The position numbers and the translations under genes are program-made. Below, one piece after another: positions 48,774 to 60,350 of a DNA stretch of 64,000 nucleotides. Numbering within the stretch: position 1 is the first letter of the stretch; every line of letters starts with the position of its first letter. The DNA is from Apium graveolens (lineage: Eukaryota > Streptophyta > Magnoliopsida > Apiales > Apiaceae): NCBI RefSeq assembly GCF_009905375.1, contig NC_133647.1, forward strand, positions 138,069,263 through 138,133,262, given 5' to 3'. The notes under the pieces are model-generated. The model saw only the letters and a program-made list of their open reading frames with translations. It did not search any database and was not told where the DNA came from.

Positions 48774-51700
48774 GAAGCGTTATAAACCTCAGAGATGATG
48801 TGACGTTAAGATAATAAGTTCACTAAGATAATAAGAACTCTTGCCAAGTTCATAGTCGGACTACCTAACGTAGTACTGACAGTTAAAACCCTTATGGGAA
48901 CCCTTATAAATATCGTGATAGAAGTATAGTTCGTTACCGTATATGGTAGCGGGACTCTGAACCTTGAGGTTGAGGAGCAACAACGCGATGATGTTTTATT
49001 AGTTATTGGAGATTAGATTGTGGATCCGATAGAGCGTCCTAACACGGGACCGGATGATGTTCATATTGAGGATGTAGCGGTTGAGGATGTTGTCCTAGAA
49101 GAGATTATCGCTGAGAAGGATCCTCACAAGAATGAATAAAGGAACACTGAGGAATTGATGGCCATGGTTAGGGCAACTACCAGAGGTAGGATTGGCCGGT
49201 CACTACCTGAGGTTCGTTCAAGTTTGTAAAGATAATAGCCCCTTTAACGCGGCTTACTCGTAAGACTGAGAAGTTCTAATGGACAGAGAAATGCGAAAAC
49301 AACTTTTAAGAACTGAAGCAAAGATTGGTGGCGGCCCCTATGATGGCATTGCCGGATGGAAAAGGAGATTTTAAGATGTGTAGTGACGCTTCTCATAAGG
49401 AATTAGGGTGCTTCTTATACAGCACAACAAGGTAATCGCGTACGCGTCAAGATAATTAAGGGAATATAAAAATTCGATATCCTCACCCATGAGCTTGGGC
49501 TCGTGGCAATAGTTTTGCCCTAAAGATTGGAGGCACTACCTGTATGGAGAGAAGTGCGAGATTTACCTACGCCATAAGTGCTCTAGTACATTTTCCCGTA
49601 GAAAGAGCTCAACATACGCCAGAGGAGGCGGTTAGAGCTAACCAAGAATTATGATTGGGAGATTCTTTATCATTCGGGGAAAGCCAATGTGGTGGCTCAT
49701 GCCCTTAGTAAAAAGGAGAAACTCAAGATGATAATGTCTTTGGGAGAGTTTATAAGAGATTTTGAGAAAATGGAAATATGAGTGAAGGTAACCGGAGCCG
49801 GTACCGAAAAGATGTTGGAGATTGCAATATAGTCCGAATTATCGGAAAAGAACATATTGTGCCAGAAAAAGTGATGAATGAAGGCAGAGAGCCAACAATT
49901 AGATATTAAGATTACTACCGAGAAAGATGATAAGGTAATAATGAGGTATTCCTACAGAATTTGGGTTCCAAATGTTCAAGAGCTTAAAGATGAAATCTTA
50001 GATGAAAGCTAGTTTGAGAAATAAGATTTAGAGCGAACCCTGAACGTGGTAGTCAGGGAGATCGCCATCAAGATAGAAGGAACCCATAATATAATGGAGT
50101 GGAAAATGAGGATTTTAACGTATAAGATAACCCCAAGTATGGGAGAAGGATGAAACATTTCAAACTAAGGAAATAGAAAGTCGAGTAAGGAAAGGAGACC
50201 CGAGATGGTACTCCTATACGGCAATTCATGGACCTGTCTAAAAAGAACTTAGACTATTATCCCCAACCATCACCTTGAGGAAACAATGCGGCGAGAAATT
50301 CTTTCAGGTTCTTTAAGTCGCTAAGCTCTCAGAGTTCCAAGGAACAAGCTGACCCAGTCGAGGCAAGAGCCTGGCTAAAGGAAATACAGGAATCATTTGA
50401 GATTCTAAATGATTGACGAATCACAAAAGACTGTTTTTATCACTTACCCTCCTAAGAGAGAGACCACCCACTGGTGAAAGACCAAGAAAGGCACGGAGCC
50501 AGAGGTTAGAATAAACTGATTAAAGTTCAGTCAATTGTTTTCGGGAAAGTAATTCCCAAGGTTATGGAGAGAGTGTAAAAGCTTTAGAGCCAGAACAAAG
50601 GCAGACGAGTATGATGAAATATGAAGCTAAGTTGTAAAAGTTGTCAAGATTCGTTCTGATGACAAGAATCTCAGAACGATGTGATGTTTGAAATCAATGC
50701 TTATGTTGGGTTGGTTCATGAAATAATGATAAGAGAAAGGAAAATAAAAAGAAATTGAAGTGGAAAGGAATATAAAGGCAATAGAGATTGAGGAATGATA
50801 AGGAAGTTGGGTATGAGGAAACCCTAAAGACTCGTAGCAATAGAAATAGAAAAGTATATAATCGTCAGGATGAGGGTGATTCACCATGAGTTAAATAGAT
50901 GGTTGAAGGCATAAGAGATACATATATTTTATCCCCTATAAGTTGGGAGGACTCAAGGAAACCTTGAGATAGTTCGAAGGATAAACAATGAGACGCGGAT
51001 AGACTGAGGAGACAAGGAATTAAGAAATTAAGAAAATTGGATGAAGGAAGTGACCTTCAAGAATGTGAAGTATAAGACCGGTGGCTCGATACCCAGAAAG
51101 GGAGACGCCAGGTATGAAAGATATCCCAACATTGAGGTGACTGTTGAGATAAACAACAAAAGTAAATAAGGAATTATTAAGAAGAGCTTCACGTTGAACA
51201 CGACCAATATCTTCCAGAACATCCTTGTTATCGTTACCAAATTAGGCAAGAAAAGCGGATAACCGTTGTTATCTTTTGGAGGCCATATTGACTGACCTCA
51301 TTTTGAATATAGATGTTATTGTGAAATTAGGCATATACTATCGAGGTGGGAATGATTGAATAAGACACCCTTATCAGGGATATATGACTTGATTTATCCA
51401 TGGAAGGATGCATGTACCTTTTTAAAGGTGGAATTAAGGATAGAACATCGGTAACTTAAAACGAATCATAGGGGAATGCATAAAGGTTGGCATTTCACCC
51501 TTAATAGGGACATCATGAGTTTTGACAAGTATGAATTGGAAAGGATCAAGGTAACAACAACCTTTAAAGATCAGTAAAGAAATTTTTCAGAAGTACATAG
51601 ACAATGGTTCTAGTATTAGTAAATGGTATTTTGATATGCCCTGTATCTAGCGAATACAGGAGGAACGATTCAAGGATAACCTTAGAGGTTTTACAAGGAG

Positions 51701-54307
51701 AAAGGTAATATTCAAAATTCTCAAGAATAGAAATATTGATAAAGGAAATATGACGTAATTATAATGATGCCAAGTGGGGCACGTGTTAAACCATGAGAAA
51801 GTATGGATCGAACCAGTAAAGGTCGAAATTGTTCAGGGAAATTAGGACCTAAGATAAAAGATGTTCTCAGTATGATTGAGAGTCAATCGTGACAGTGATT
51901 AACCTCTAAAGACTGAGGCAATAACTTATGGAAAAATGGTGATATTTTTTTTACTCATCAGATTTTAATTAAAACATCTTCACATAAGCAGTGATTAAAA
52001 TGAGGTAGAAAATTTATTTGGAGGTGGTTAAAATGACATTGACTGTAAGGAAATTTTACTATCAGGAAAGGCCAAAGAGGTGGCCGACACTTTAAACGTA
52101 AGAGGATAATTATAGGCGCTTGTGCCAAAGGAATACAGTGATGATGGTTAAAGCTGCGAAGGTTGTATTATGGTTTGGAAGATTGACATTCCTTCTGATG
52201 ACTGTGCAATACCCAACCGTAATAGTAGTTGGTAAAGGATTAATTCGTGTAATCGCCATGAGCAGGCTATCTATCTCAGAAGGTACTATCTTGAGATGAG
52301 CCAGGACCATGTTTCAAAAAGGACTAGACGAACCTTTGAGTTAAGTCTTCTATTGAAGGCATATGATTAAGAATGGTATTAACCTGCTATCGTTGCTTTG
52401 ATTGAAACTCTTCTGCAATTTTATCTGCTTCATGTCATGATAGTACATCAGGATCTGGAGTGTTCTTCATGAATTATGAATGGTAACTATGTTAACTCCT
52501 TAGAAGAATTTGATATGACAGGTATGGACTCCGTATGGTTAGCTATTAAGATTCCAAGGAAAATGAATGACGACAGTAGGTCAGTGGTGGACCATAGTAA
52601 TGCAGCAACGATTCTTTGAATAATGAGCCGATTACAACCATGAGAGTTGTAGTGTAATGGATGTTGAGATTGGGTACCCCTAATCGGGTTGTGGTGATGT
52701 ATAAGTTATCGTTGAATAGACTGGTTAAGTAGATTATCTACCTATTGAATATTTATTCCTTCTTATCAGTAGAGAGTCGTATTACTATACGAGGAAGGTT
52801 GCGATGCAAGCATAGAATTCTAGTAATGATGGTGTCTAGAATGAGATCCCAGATTCGATTTTCGATGTCGAGGGAGTTTCAAAGGTGATTATGTATAAGA
52901 TCGAGGAAGAGCATGGGTCCATAGAATGATGGACGGAATAGCAAAAATATTTAGGCATGTGAAATACGATGCTATAATACTTTATGTTGATATAAATATA
53001 TATATGTTTTGTTCTCCTATGATAAACCTCTATAGTTCAGAGGTAGATTCCAAGCCAAATATTTTATGGCAATATTTTTTTACATATATACAATTCTCTT
53101 CAGTTCGTTCTTTTCTCTTCTTTTCATTTCATGTAAGCTGAGAAGAACAACCCTTCCAGAAGGGGAGGTATTGCCGAATGACTATCTATCTGTGTGATAG
53201 AAGCCTAGTAGGATACCACATGTCGTTTAATTGCTTGTCAATTGCTAAAGGCTGGCCACCTTCTGTACTAACTATGCAATAGAACAAGTGTTCATGATCA
53301 TAGTGATCTCTCAACAAATTCCTTTACTTCTATATGATGGATCAAGCTTTCGAAGAGGGAAGCAGCTAAAGGAAGTAGTATCAGTACGATGGTATTCCGA
53401 TTCTAACGCGTTAGTGATACTAAGGTTGACGTGGTTATTAAAAGGTTATAGAATGCTAACGAGCAAAAGTATAACCAGTATAATATTAGGAACGGAAGGT
53501 AGTAGCGATTACGAACTGAAAGAATGGGTATTGAGAAGCAAAAGCTCTAATGTTAAAAGCTATAATGAGAGTCTGTGCAATAGACTTGAGAGAATTTGGA
53601 ATGATCACTTAACGCGGATTGAGTTTTCTCACGATAATAGATCGTATGTCAGGTATCGAGATGTCGCCTTATGAGATCCTTGAGGGAAGACAATGTCGAT
53701 CTCCCTTATGTTAGGATGAAGTTGTAGAGCGCAAGATGCTCGGACCAGCAGTGGTCCAAAGGACCAAGGATATGATAGATCTAATCAGAGGACGGCCGGT
53801 AGTAGCCCAAGATGGACATGAGAAATATGTTAATTTGACACGAAAGGACAAAGGATAGGAAATAGGAGGGAACCTTGTATTGTTAAAAGTATTCCCTTAA
53901 AAAGAATTGATGAGGGTTGGAAAGAAAGGAAAGTTTAAGTCCACGAATTGTTGGACCCTTGGATATATTAAGACGTATTGGGAAGTTAGCATATGAGTTA
54001 TCCCTACCCCCGAACATGTAGCAGTTCATAATGTGTTCCATGTGTCAATGCTAAGGAAGTATCATCGGGATGCCAGACACATAGTGGAGTACGAGCATGT
54101 GGATATGCAACCAGATCTGACTTACGTGTAGAAACCAGTAAGGATTATAGATAAGAACGAGCAGGTGCTTCGGAACAAAGTGATCAAGCTAGTCAGAGTG
54201 CTATGGCAGAATCATAATGTGGAAGAATCAACTTGGGAACTAGAGAACGCAAAGCTAGAAAAGTAGCCCCATTTGTTTTCTATTTGATTCCGGGACGGAA
54301 TCCTTTT
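48774..54307 (+). pseudogene. Element A2 gag-pol, extremely decayed and rearranged
   Basis: No long ORF remains. Translated fragments identify, in order: an acidic gag-start-like segment (49018-49140); then an RT thumb (GLAGHYLRFV, 49190), RNase H (SDASHKE, 49390) and integrase finger lead-in (to about 50020); then a Gag core (ARAWLKEIQESFEIL, 50385); RT start (about 51390) and an RT palm-like stretch (about 51580); an RNase H end (SGKAKEVAD, 52060); integrase core (WNDHLTRIEFSHDN, 53600); and a chromodomain-like tail ending about 54283. RNase H therefore appears twice, the first copy lying inside gag. The remaining stretches are unreadable by eye. Confidence 0.7.
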
Positions 54308-54320
54308 AAGGAGGGGAGAC
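54308..54320 (+). promoter_or_regulatory. Polypurine tract of element A2
   Basis: AAGGAGGGGAGAC immediately before the 3' LTR start TGTAATAACC. Confidence 0.85.
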
Positions 54321-57300
54321 TGTAATAACCCCAAAATTTTGAACTTTTTGTAACCCTTATTAATAGTGTTTTTGCTGATATTTCTGAACAAGAAAACTTT
54401 TCATGCCACACTATGTAGGGTTTCTTTTATGGATATTCTGAGATTTTATTGGTACTCTATATGATATATAAGTGTATGTAAAGATCGTCAGAATCCAAAT
54501 TTGAACCTTTTGATTTTTCCCGAAAATCCACCAGATATCGAAAGAATTGAGTATAAGGTAACAGGATAAAAAGGATTTAAATTCAAGGATTTTAATAGAG
54601 GATCATAAAAAGGAATATAATGTATTGAGAAAGGATAATGGAACCTAAGTAATGAGATCCCCGGTATGATCCCTCAAACGATAAACGAAAATGAAAGTTA
54701 AGCGAACCGTGTAACAGATCAGCGGTCATTAGCCAAATAATTAAAAGCTAATCAAAGAGATTAGTGGGGATGATGTCATCAAACCAATGAGAAGAGGACA
54801 AAGGAGGGAGGATGACATCACATGGTGACATAAGCATGACCAAGCAAGTGTGTTGTTGGTTGAATGAGAACCACACAAAAGTTACCATGGTAAAAGGTAA
54901 GAAAACAAAACAAAACAAATCAAAATCAACCAACCAACAAATCATTTCACCAAAACACAAAATTATTCTATTCTTCATCTTTGCTCTCGGCTTTCCTTCA
55001 TTTTCAAGGATAATAAAATCCAAATTCAAGCTCCAAGCATTGTTAAATCGTGAGGTAATTATCCAAGGTTCCTTGTACTTAGATATAGTTATCCTATGAA
55101 TCTAAGCTCCAAATTCCTAGACAATCTCTTCCTAAAAATCATGGAAGAAGATGGTGAATAGTGTTTTTCAAGAACTAAAATTTTTGTTCTTGAAGTTTTG
55201 TTTAGTTTAAGCTTGGATAAGGACTTTAAGGGTGATTCCAAGCCATTCTCTCGATTCTCCACTCTCCAAGGAAGGTATAACCCCTCCAAACCCTAACTTT
55301 ATTAAGTAATTAGGTTTAGTTTTGTTGATTTTAATTCATGGGAGGCTTGCTTGTTGTGAATGTAGAGATTAGTTAGTTTTGTGATATTTTTGGGGTGGTA
55401 ATTCTTGGATTGTTGATTAATGAACTTAAGTGTAGTTAAATTCAAGTTTAAGAATAAGTATAAATTGTTAATGTTGAGTTGTTGGGGCTGTTATGATGTA
55501 GTATGGATGGAGTTTTGATTGGGTTGTGATTGTGGATTGATTGTGGGTTGAATTGGAGTATTTTAAATTTGGGTAATCGCGTAAACATAGCCGTCGTAAT
55601 GTCCGATTTACTTTAGACTGTTTTTCTTCTTAACATTAGGACCCGTGAACTCACTGCTAGGTTTTGACCATTGCCATGATTAGATACTTCATGTTACGAG
55701 CTTCGTTTTTATATGTAGTTCGTTTGATTCCGATGTACGGTTTAGGAGAAACGGCCGTTTTAAGTAACGACGTTTCGCGAACGAATCATTACCCCTCGCC
55801 TTACTTTGAAACCTTGGTTAAGGACCTTAAATGACTAATTGGGGTATGAAAAATTTATGCAAAGTGGATTAGACAGTTGGTAAGGTACTCGTGAAAGAAT
55901 CGCCTTAAAACCTTTAATGGTTAATTTATTAAAAATGGTGGAGCCGAGGGTACTCGAGCGACTTAAGAGAATCAGTAAGCGCAAAGCGAGCGTTAGAGTC
56001 TAAATTGGTTAAAGTATAGATTTATAAGTGACTTTAGTTTAATTCCAACTTAAATGTTGTTTATAGGTTACCAGACTCGTCCCAAGCCATTTGTAACCCC
56101 CAGTCGCTCAGGCAAGTTTTCTACCCGTATAACTGTTGTTGTGATGTATATGTGTATATGCATGATCTTGTGATAAATGCATATTTGTTATTAGAAAATT
56201 TTTCCGATATATTGTATCATGTGATATGGTATATATACATGTCTGTTTCGTATTCTTGATTTATATATCTGTTGGTTCAAATGCTTATTAGTTGCATAAT
56301 ACCTATGCTAGAGATAAGCGGTATTTGACTATACCCTTAGTATAGGGGATCAAAAGGTGAACATTTTCTAAAACCGGGAGGTGAGGCTCCCGAGTATAAT
56401 ATATATATATATGAATAGTTTTTAAAACTATTAATTGAATAAGCTTTATTCGATAACTTTATTTTATTTAATGAATATTATCTTGAATATTCATTCGAGG
56501 ACTTATGACTCACTTTATATTATTTAATGAATATTACTTGAATATTCATTCGAGGACTTGTGACTCACTTTATATTATTTAATGAATATTACTTGAATAT
56601 TTATTCAAGGGCTTATGACTCAGTTTATATTATTTAATGAATATTATTTGAATATTCATATGAGGACCTATGACTCCGATTATTTACTGAATAATATTCT
56701 TTATTTTATTAAAGAATAATGTGTCGATAATCAAACTTACTTTTGATTATTCAAATAAAGATATTACTTTCGTATAAGTATATCTTTGGTTATTTACTAT
56801 TCATTTCAATTATAAGTTTTATAACTTCTACTTCAATTATTTTTATAAAGATTATTCTTTATGGGAATGTTATTTAAATAATAATATTCAGATATTTTCT
56901 AATATATTGGGACTGATTTACTTTATTAAATCAGCATTACTCCAAACACTCTTTCATGAGTACTATGAGAATGCTCGTATATTGTAAATCATTATACATA
57001 TTATTTTGGTGGGCTTGTTGCTCACCCTTGCTTTCTTCTTTCATCACACAACATGAGCTAGACAAGATGAACATGAGCAAGCTTCCAATTCGCAAGGGGT
57101 TAGAAAATGTTCCGCAGTTTTCTGGAAGCGTTGATGCCGCCGTAGCTGAGGTAGGAGCTACCAACAGGCTAGGTTTTCAACTATTGATGAACCAGATTTA
57201 TGTATATTTATGAATTGTAATAATGGCAAAGAAATGTAAATTTATTCAGAAACCCTTTTAAGGTGTATTGGCATATAATTATGGAATAAAACGACTTGTG

Positions 57301-57463
57301 TTCTTTTTGGTTTTCATCTCTGAGACTATAACTTGTGGTGTGTGTGTGTATATTGTGGGGTCACAGTACGCAACAGTTGGTTGATTGATAAGGTTAAGTA
57401 TTATTAAGGGAAATGGAACTCGTGACAACCCGAATTCTCGACCCCGGATTTGGGGGTGTTACA
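54321..57463 (+). repeat. 3' LTR of element A2 (3143 bp, internal deletion)
   Basis: Collinear with the 5' LTR, except that the part matching 47262-48248 (about 987 bp) is missing. The junction near 56953 shows CTTT shared by both deletion ends. It ends GGGGGTGTTACA at 57463. Its hairpin array has the 55-bp repeat in four units like the 5' LTR. Confidence 0.9.
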
Positions 57464-57468
57464 TTGGG

Positions 57469-59623
57469 GAGCTAAAGGCCCAAGTTCTATTCCAGAATTA
57501 CCTGAATGGGCATTGACAAAGGAGTCTACACCAGGGCATTTCAATGTATCCTTAGTCAAACAAGTCATGTCTATCCAAAAGGCCATTCAGGAAACTTCAA
57601 ATGCTGGTACCAAGGCTATTCTTCAAGCCCACCTAGATTCTCTTCATCTCATGAAGCTACAGCAATTAAGACATAATCTGAGTGTGGATGAGCTCAAGAA
57701 GGATATAGCTGACTTGAAGTCCTACAATTCTGAGAAGTTGGATTCAATCATGCCCTTTGGTACCATGCAGGAACTATTACTGAGACTGAGAAGAGAATCA
57801 GATGTTGAAAAGAAGATGGCCAAATTGGAGGAAAGAGTTCAAGCTATTGAAAACTCTATGGTCACCATTCTTCAAAATCAACAGTCTCGTACTAGTCTTC
57901 TCATGCAACTGGCTAAAGCACAGGGCTTAACCCCTCTCCTTGATGATAACAAAAAGGGGGGGAATAAAGGGGAAGGGGAGCCATCCAAATATATACAAAT
58001 ATCAAAAGTGCTAGTTCCAGCCATCACTACTTCTCCAACACTTCAAATCAAAGGAAAGTTTGATGGAATTGATCTAATCCAGCTAGCAGCAGCTGAGATG
58101 AAGGTGAAAGAGCAAAGGAGAAAAATTGATAAAAGGATGCAACAAATGTTTGGCTCTTCAACTACAAAATCCTTATCTGTGAAACATAGCACAAAAGTTG
58201 AGCCAATCACAATGGAGCACAAGCCATTAAGGAGGAATAAGGTTGGAGAAACTTCTTTCAGGAACCTGAAGCCTATGGTACTCAAGCCAACCACTAGATT
58301 CAACAAGGACTCTACAAAGAACCCTCTAAGCTTTGCTCAACTAAAAGAAGTGGATTTTCCTCTTCCAACGCCTGATGAAGACAAAGTTTTGGGTGGTAAC
58401 ATCATAAAGCACAAAGAGACGAAGGATGTAGTGGAAAGAATTAATATGGCTATCATCTATAGAGAGGGAAAGAGCATCTGTGTGATGCAAGGACATCCCA
58501 AATTCTCAATAGCCAAGAGGGAAGAGACCAAAAGGCTAAAGGAAGAAGCTAAAAAGCTGAAGGCTGGCAAAAGAGCACAAGCAAAGCTTGAAAAACAGCT
58601 AGAGTCAAGTCAAATTAAAGAAAAGAAGAAAATTGAAGACAAGAGTGAAGGAGATAAGACTAAAAGCATAAATGTGGATATGGGGAATATGGTTGGTGAG
58701 AGTGTGGAGGAAAGGAGTGAGGAAAGAAAGGAATGGCAGAAAGGGAACAGAAAGAAGGTCAAGGAAAAAAGGAAGAGTGAAAATAACACTGAGAAAACCT
58801 AATTAAAATCTAAACCACTAACTTCTATTCCTGAACCTGTTGTGGTTGATCCCAGTATAAACATTCATGGTGAAACAATCATCCCTAAAGAGGAACCTAT
58901 TGATTGGGACACCATCAAATTGTATACCTTCCTAACTACCTCTCCATCACCAAAAAACTGAAAAGAAAATCCAAATCAACACCTCCCCTAACCTCAAGCA
59001 AATTCACTCAGAAATATAAACCTAAGCCTAAGCCACAAGCCTCAAAGGATGATTATGTTCACATTTGTGACATAAAAGAACATACAGATATTGAACTATT
59101 CCTGGATGAGCTGGAGGAAGTAAGGGGAATAAGTGCCTATAAACAGCTACCAGAAAGGCTAGTGTTCAAATACAAAGGAAATGTGGAAAGGACTTGGCCT
59201 CTTCAAAGAATTCTAAGTGAGGGCTATTCTACCTTGGTTAGAGTCTACTCAGCTATAAAAAGAGATACTGGCTTTACCAGGACTGCCAAAACTGAGATTC
59301 TCAACAAGATTGCCAGCATAAGGAAAAATTAGTGGGATTCAAATTCCTTGCCTAGAACATTACTCATCCCTGAGCATGGAATCACAATTCATAAATCACC
59401 TCATTGGTTGATGGAGTTCAGAGACAACAAAGGAGTCAGAAGATTTTTCAGACTTGAAGACCAGCTTAAAATTGCTAGTAATGAAACTCTCAAGGACATG
59501 CAATCTAAGTTGGACATCTGTGAAGAAGATGAAGCTGAATTCTACAGACAACTCCAACTTCAAGTAGAGGAAAATGACAGGAGGCTAGGGAAGAAAACAA
59601 GGGAACAAAGGAAAATAAAATGA
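57469..59623 (+). pseudogene. Sirevirus F third (env-like) ORF, part 2
   Basis: Resumes after A2 and runs to TGA at 59621-59623. It is open to 58802 except for its A2-derived first codons, then has a stop, a frameshift between 58802 and 58904, and a TAG at about 59330. The product has a heptad-like coiled coil near 57770-57900, a Lys/Glu-rich helical region (58500-58800) and a C-terminal globular part with Trp-Pro-Leu motifs. Together with part 1 it gives about 1500 codons. The TSD/frame relation across A2 is imperfect, so the exact pre-insertion sequence cannot be stated. Function unknown. Confidence 0.78.
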
Positions 59624-59785
59624 TTTGCTCAGACTAAAGGAGCACCCTGGGAAACACTGTAAATCTTCAATTCTATCTCAGTACATACACTTTTGTAGCA
59701 CTTTTGAATTTCTACTTGATTTCAAGTGTTTTGTTATCATCAAGTTAACCCTGAATTTATGCCTACAATTCTAGTAGACATAAAT
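59624..59785 (+). other. Short untranslated stretch before the F polypurine tract
   Basis: Non-coding by inspection and T-rich, between the third ORF and the polypurine tract. Confidence 0.6.
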
Positions 59786-59795
59786 AGGGGGAGAT
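59786..59795 (+). promoter_or_regulatory. Polypurine tract of Sirevirus F
   Basis: AGGGGGAGAT directly before LTR start TGTTAGAAATATG, the usual Sirevirus form. Confidence 0.92.
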
Positions 59796-60350
59796 TGTTA
59801 GAAATATGTGTATTAGTTTGATGATAAGTTAAACAAAACACTTAAGTAGAAATCCAGTGTTTGTAGCCTCAACGGATAAGACCATCTTGGCTATCCGTTG
59901 ATGGAGTAGCTTTACTTAGAAATAAGTTTAGTATTGTAGCACATTTCAGTCTCTGTATTTAAGTTATAATTCTTAGAAGTTGTGGGAAATTATAAGTCAT
60001 GTTGACTACTAGTGGATATGCAAATAGGAGGGCTAATTGTAAATATTTCATGCCTTGTAATTTTGTATAAATGAAGTAGTATCAACTGATAGATTAAAGA
60101 CCTTCAACGGATGAGAAACAAAGCTTCAACGGATGTATCTAAAGCTTCAACGGATAACATCCATCAACGGATGAGTGCATCAACGGATAAAGCTTCAACT
60201 GTTAAAGCATCAACGGATGTCACTAAAGCATCAACGGATGTCACTAAAGCATCAACGGATAAAGCCATCAACGGATGAAAGCTTAACGGATGCTTAGTTC
60301 CATAGCAGTTGATAGTGACAATTCATAAGCAGACAGAGGCACATGGGTTG
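59796..60350 (+). repeat. 3' LTR of Sirevirus F, first half
   Basis: Collinear with 34762-35325 of the 5' LTR and carrying the same TCAACGGAT cluster, here with fewer mutated copies. It stops at GGGTTG, where the family-A LTR A3 begins. The remaining half should lie beyond A3. Confidence 0.92.

Larger units (their letters stand above)
44633..57463 (+). mobile_element. Ty3/gypsy chromovirus element A2, full length, nested in F
   Basis: Has both LTRs (44633-48757 and 54321-57463), a PBS, a decayed gag-pol and a polypurine tract. Flanks are TTAAG (44628-44632) and TTGGG (57464-57468), which may be a 5-bp target duplication with two changes. It interrupts the third ORF of F. The LTRs differ by a few percent in the parts I compared, but the interior is riddled with stops. 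The chromodomain-like tail and LTR length suggest Tekay/Del. Confidence 0.9.
34762..60350 (+). mobile_element. Ty1/copia Sirevirus-type element F (contains A2; 3' LTR cut by A3)
   Basis: Plus-strand element with both LTR ends visible: 5' LTR 34762-35873 and the first half of the 3' LTR 59796-60350. Internal order is PBS, gag, protease-integrase-RT-RNase H, spacer, long third ORF, polypurine tract. It inserted into the third ORF of E. It was later split by A2 (44633-57463) and truncated at 60351 by A3. Without A2 the visible part is about 12.8 kb, within the size range of large Sireviruses. Confidence 0.9.
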
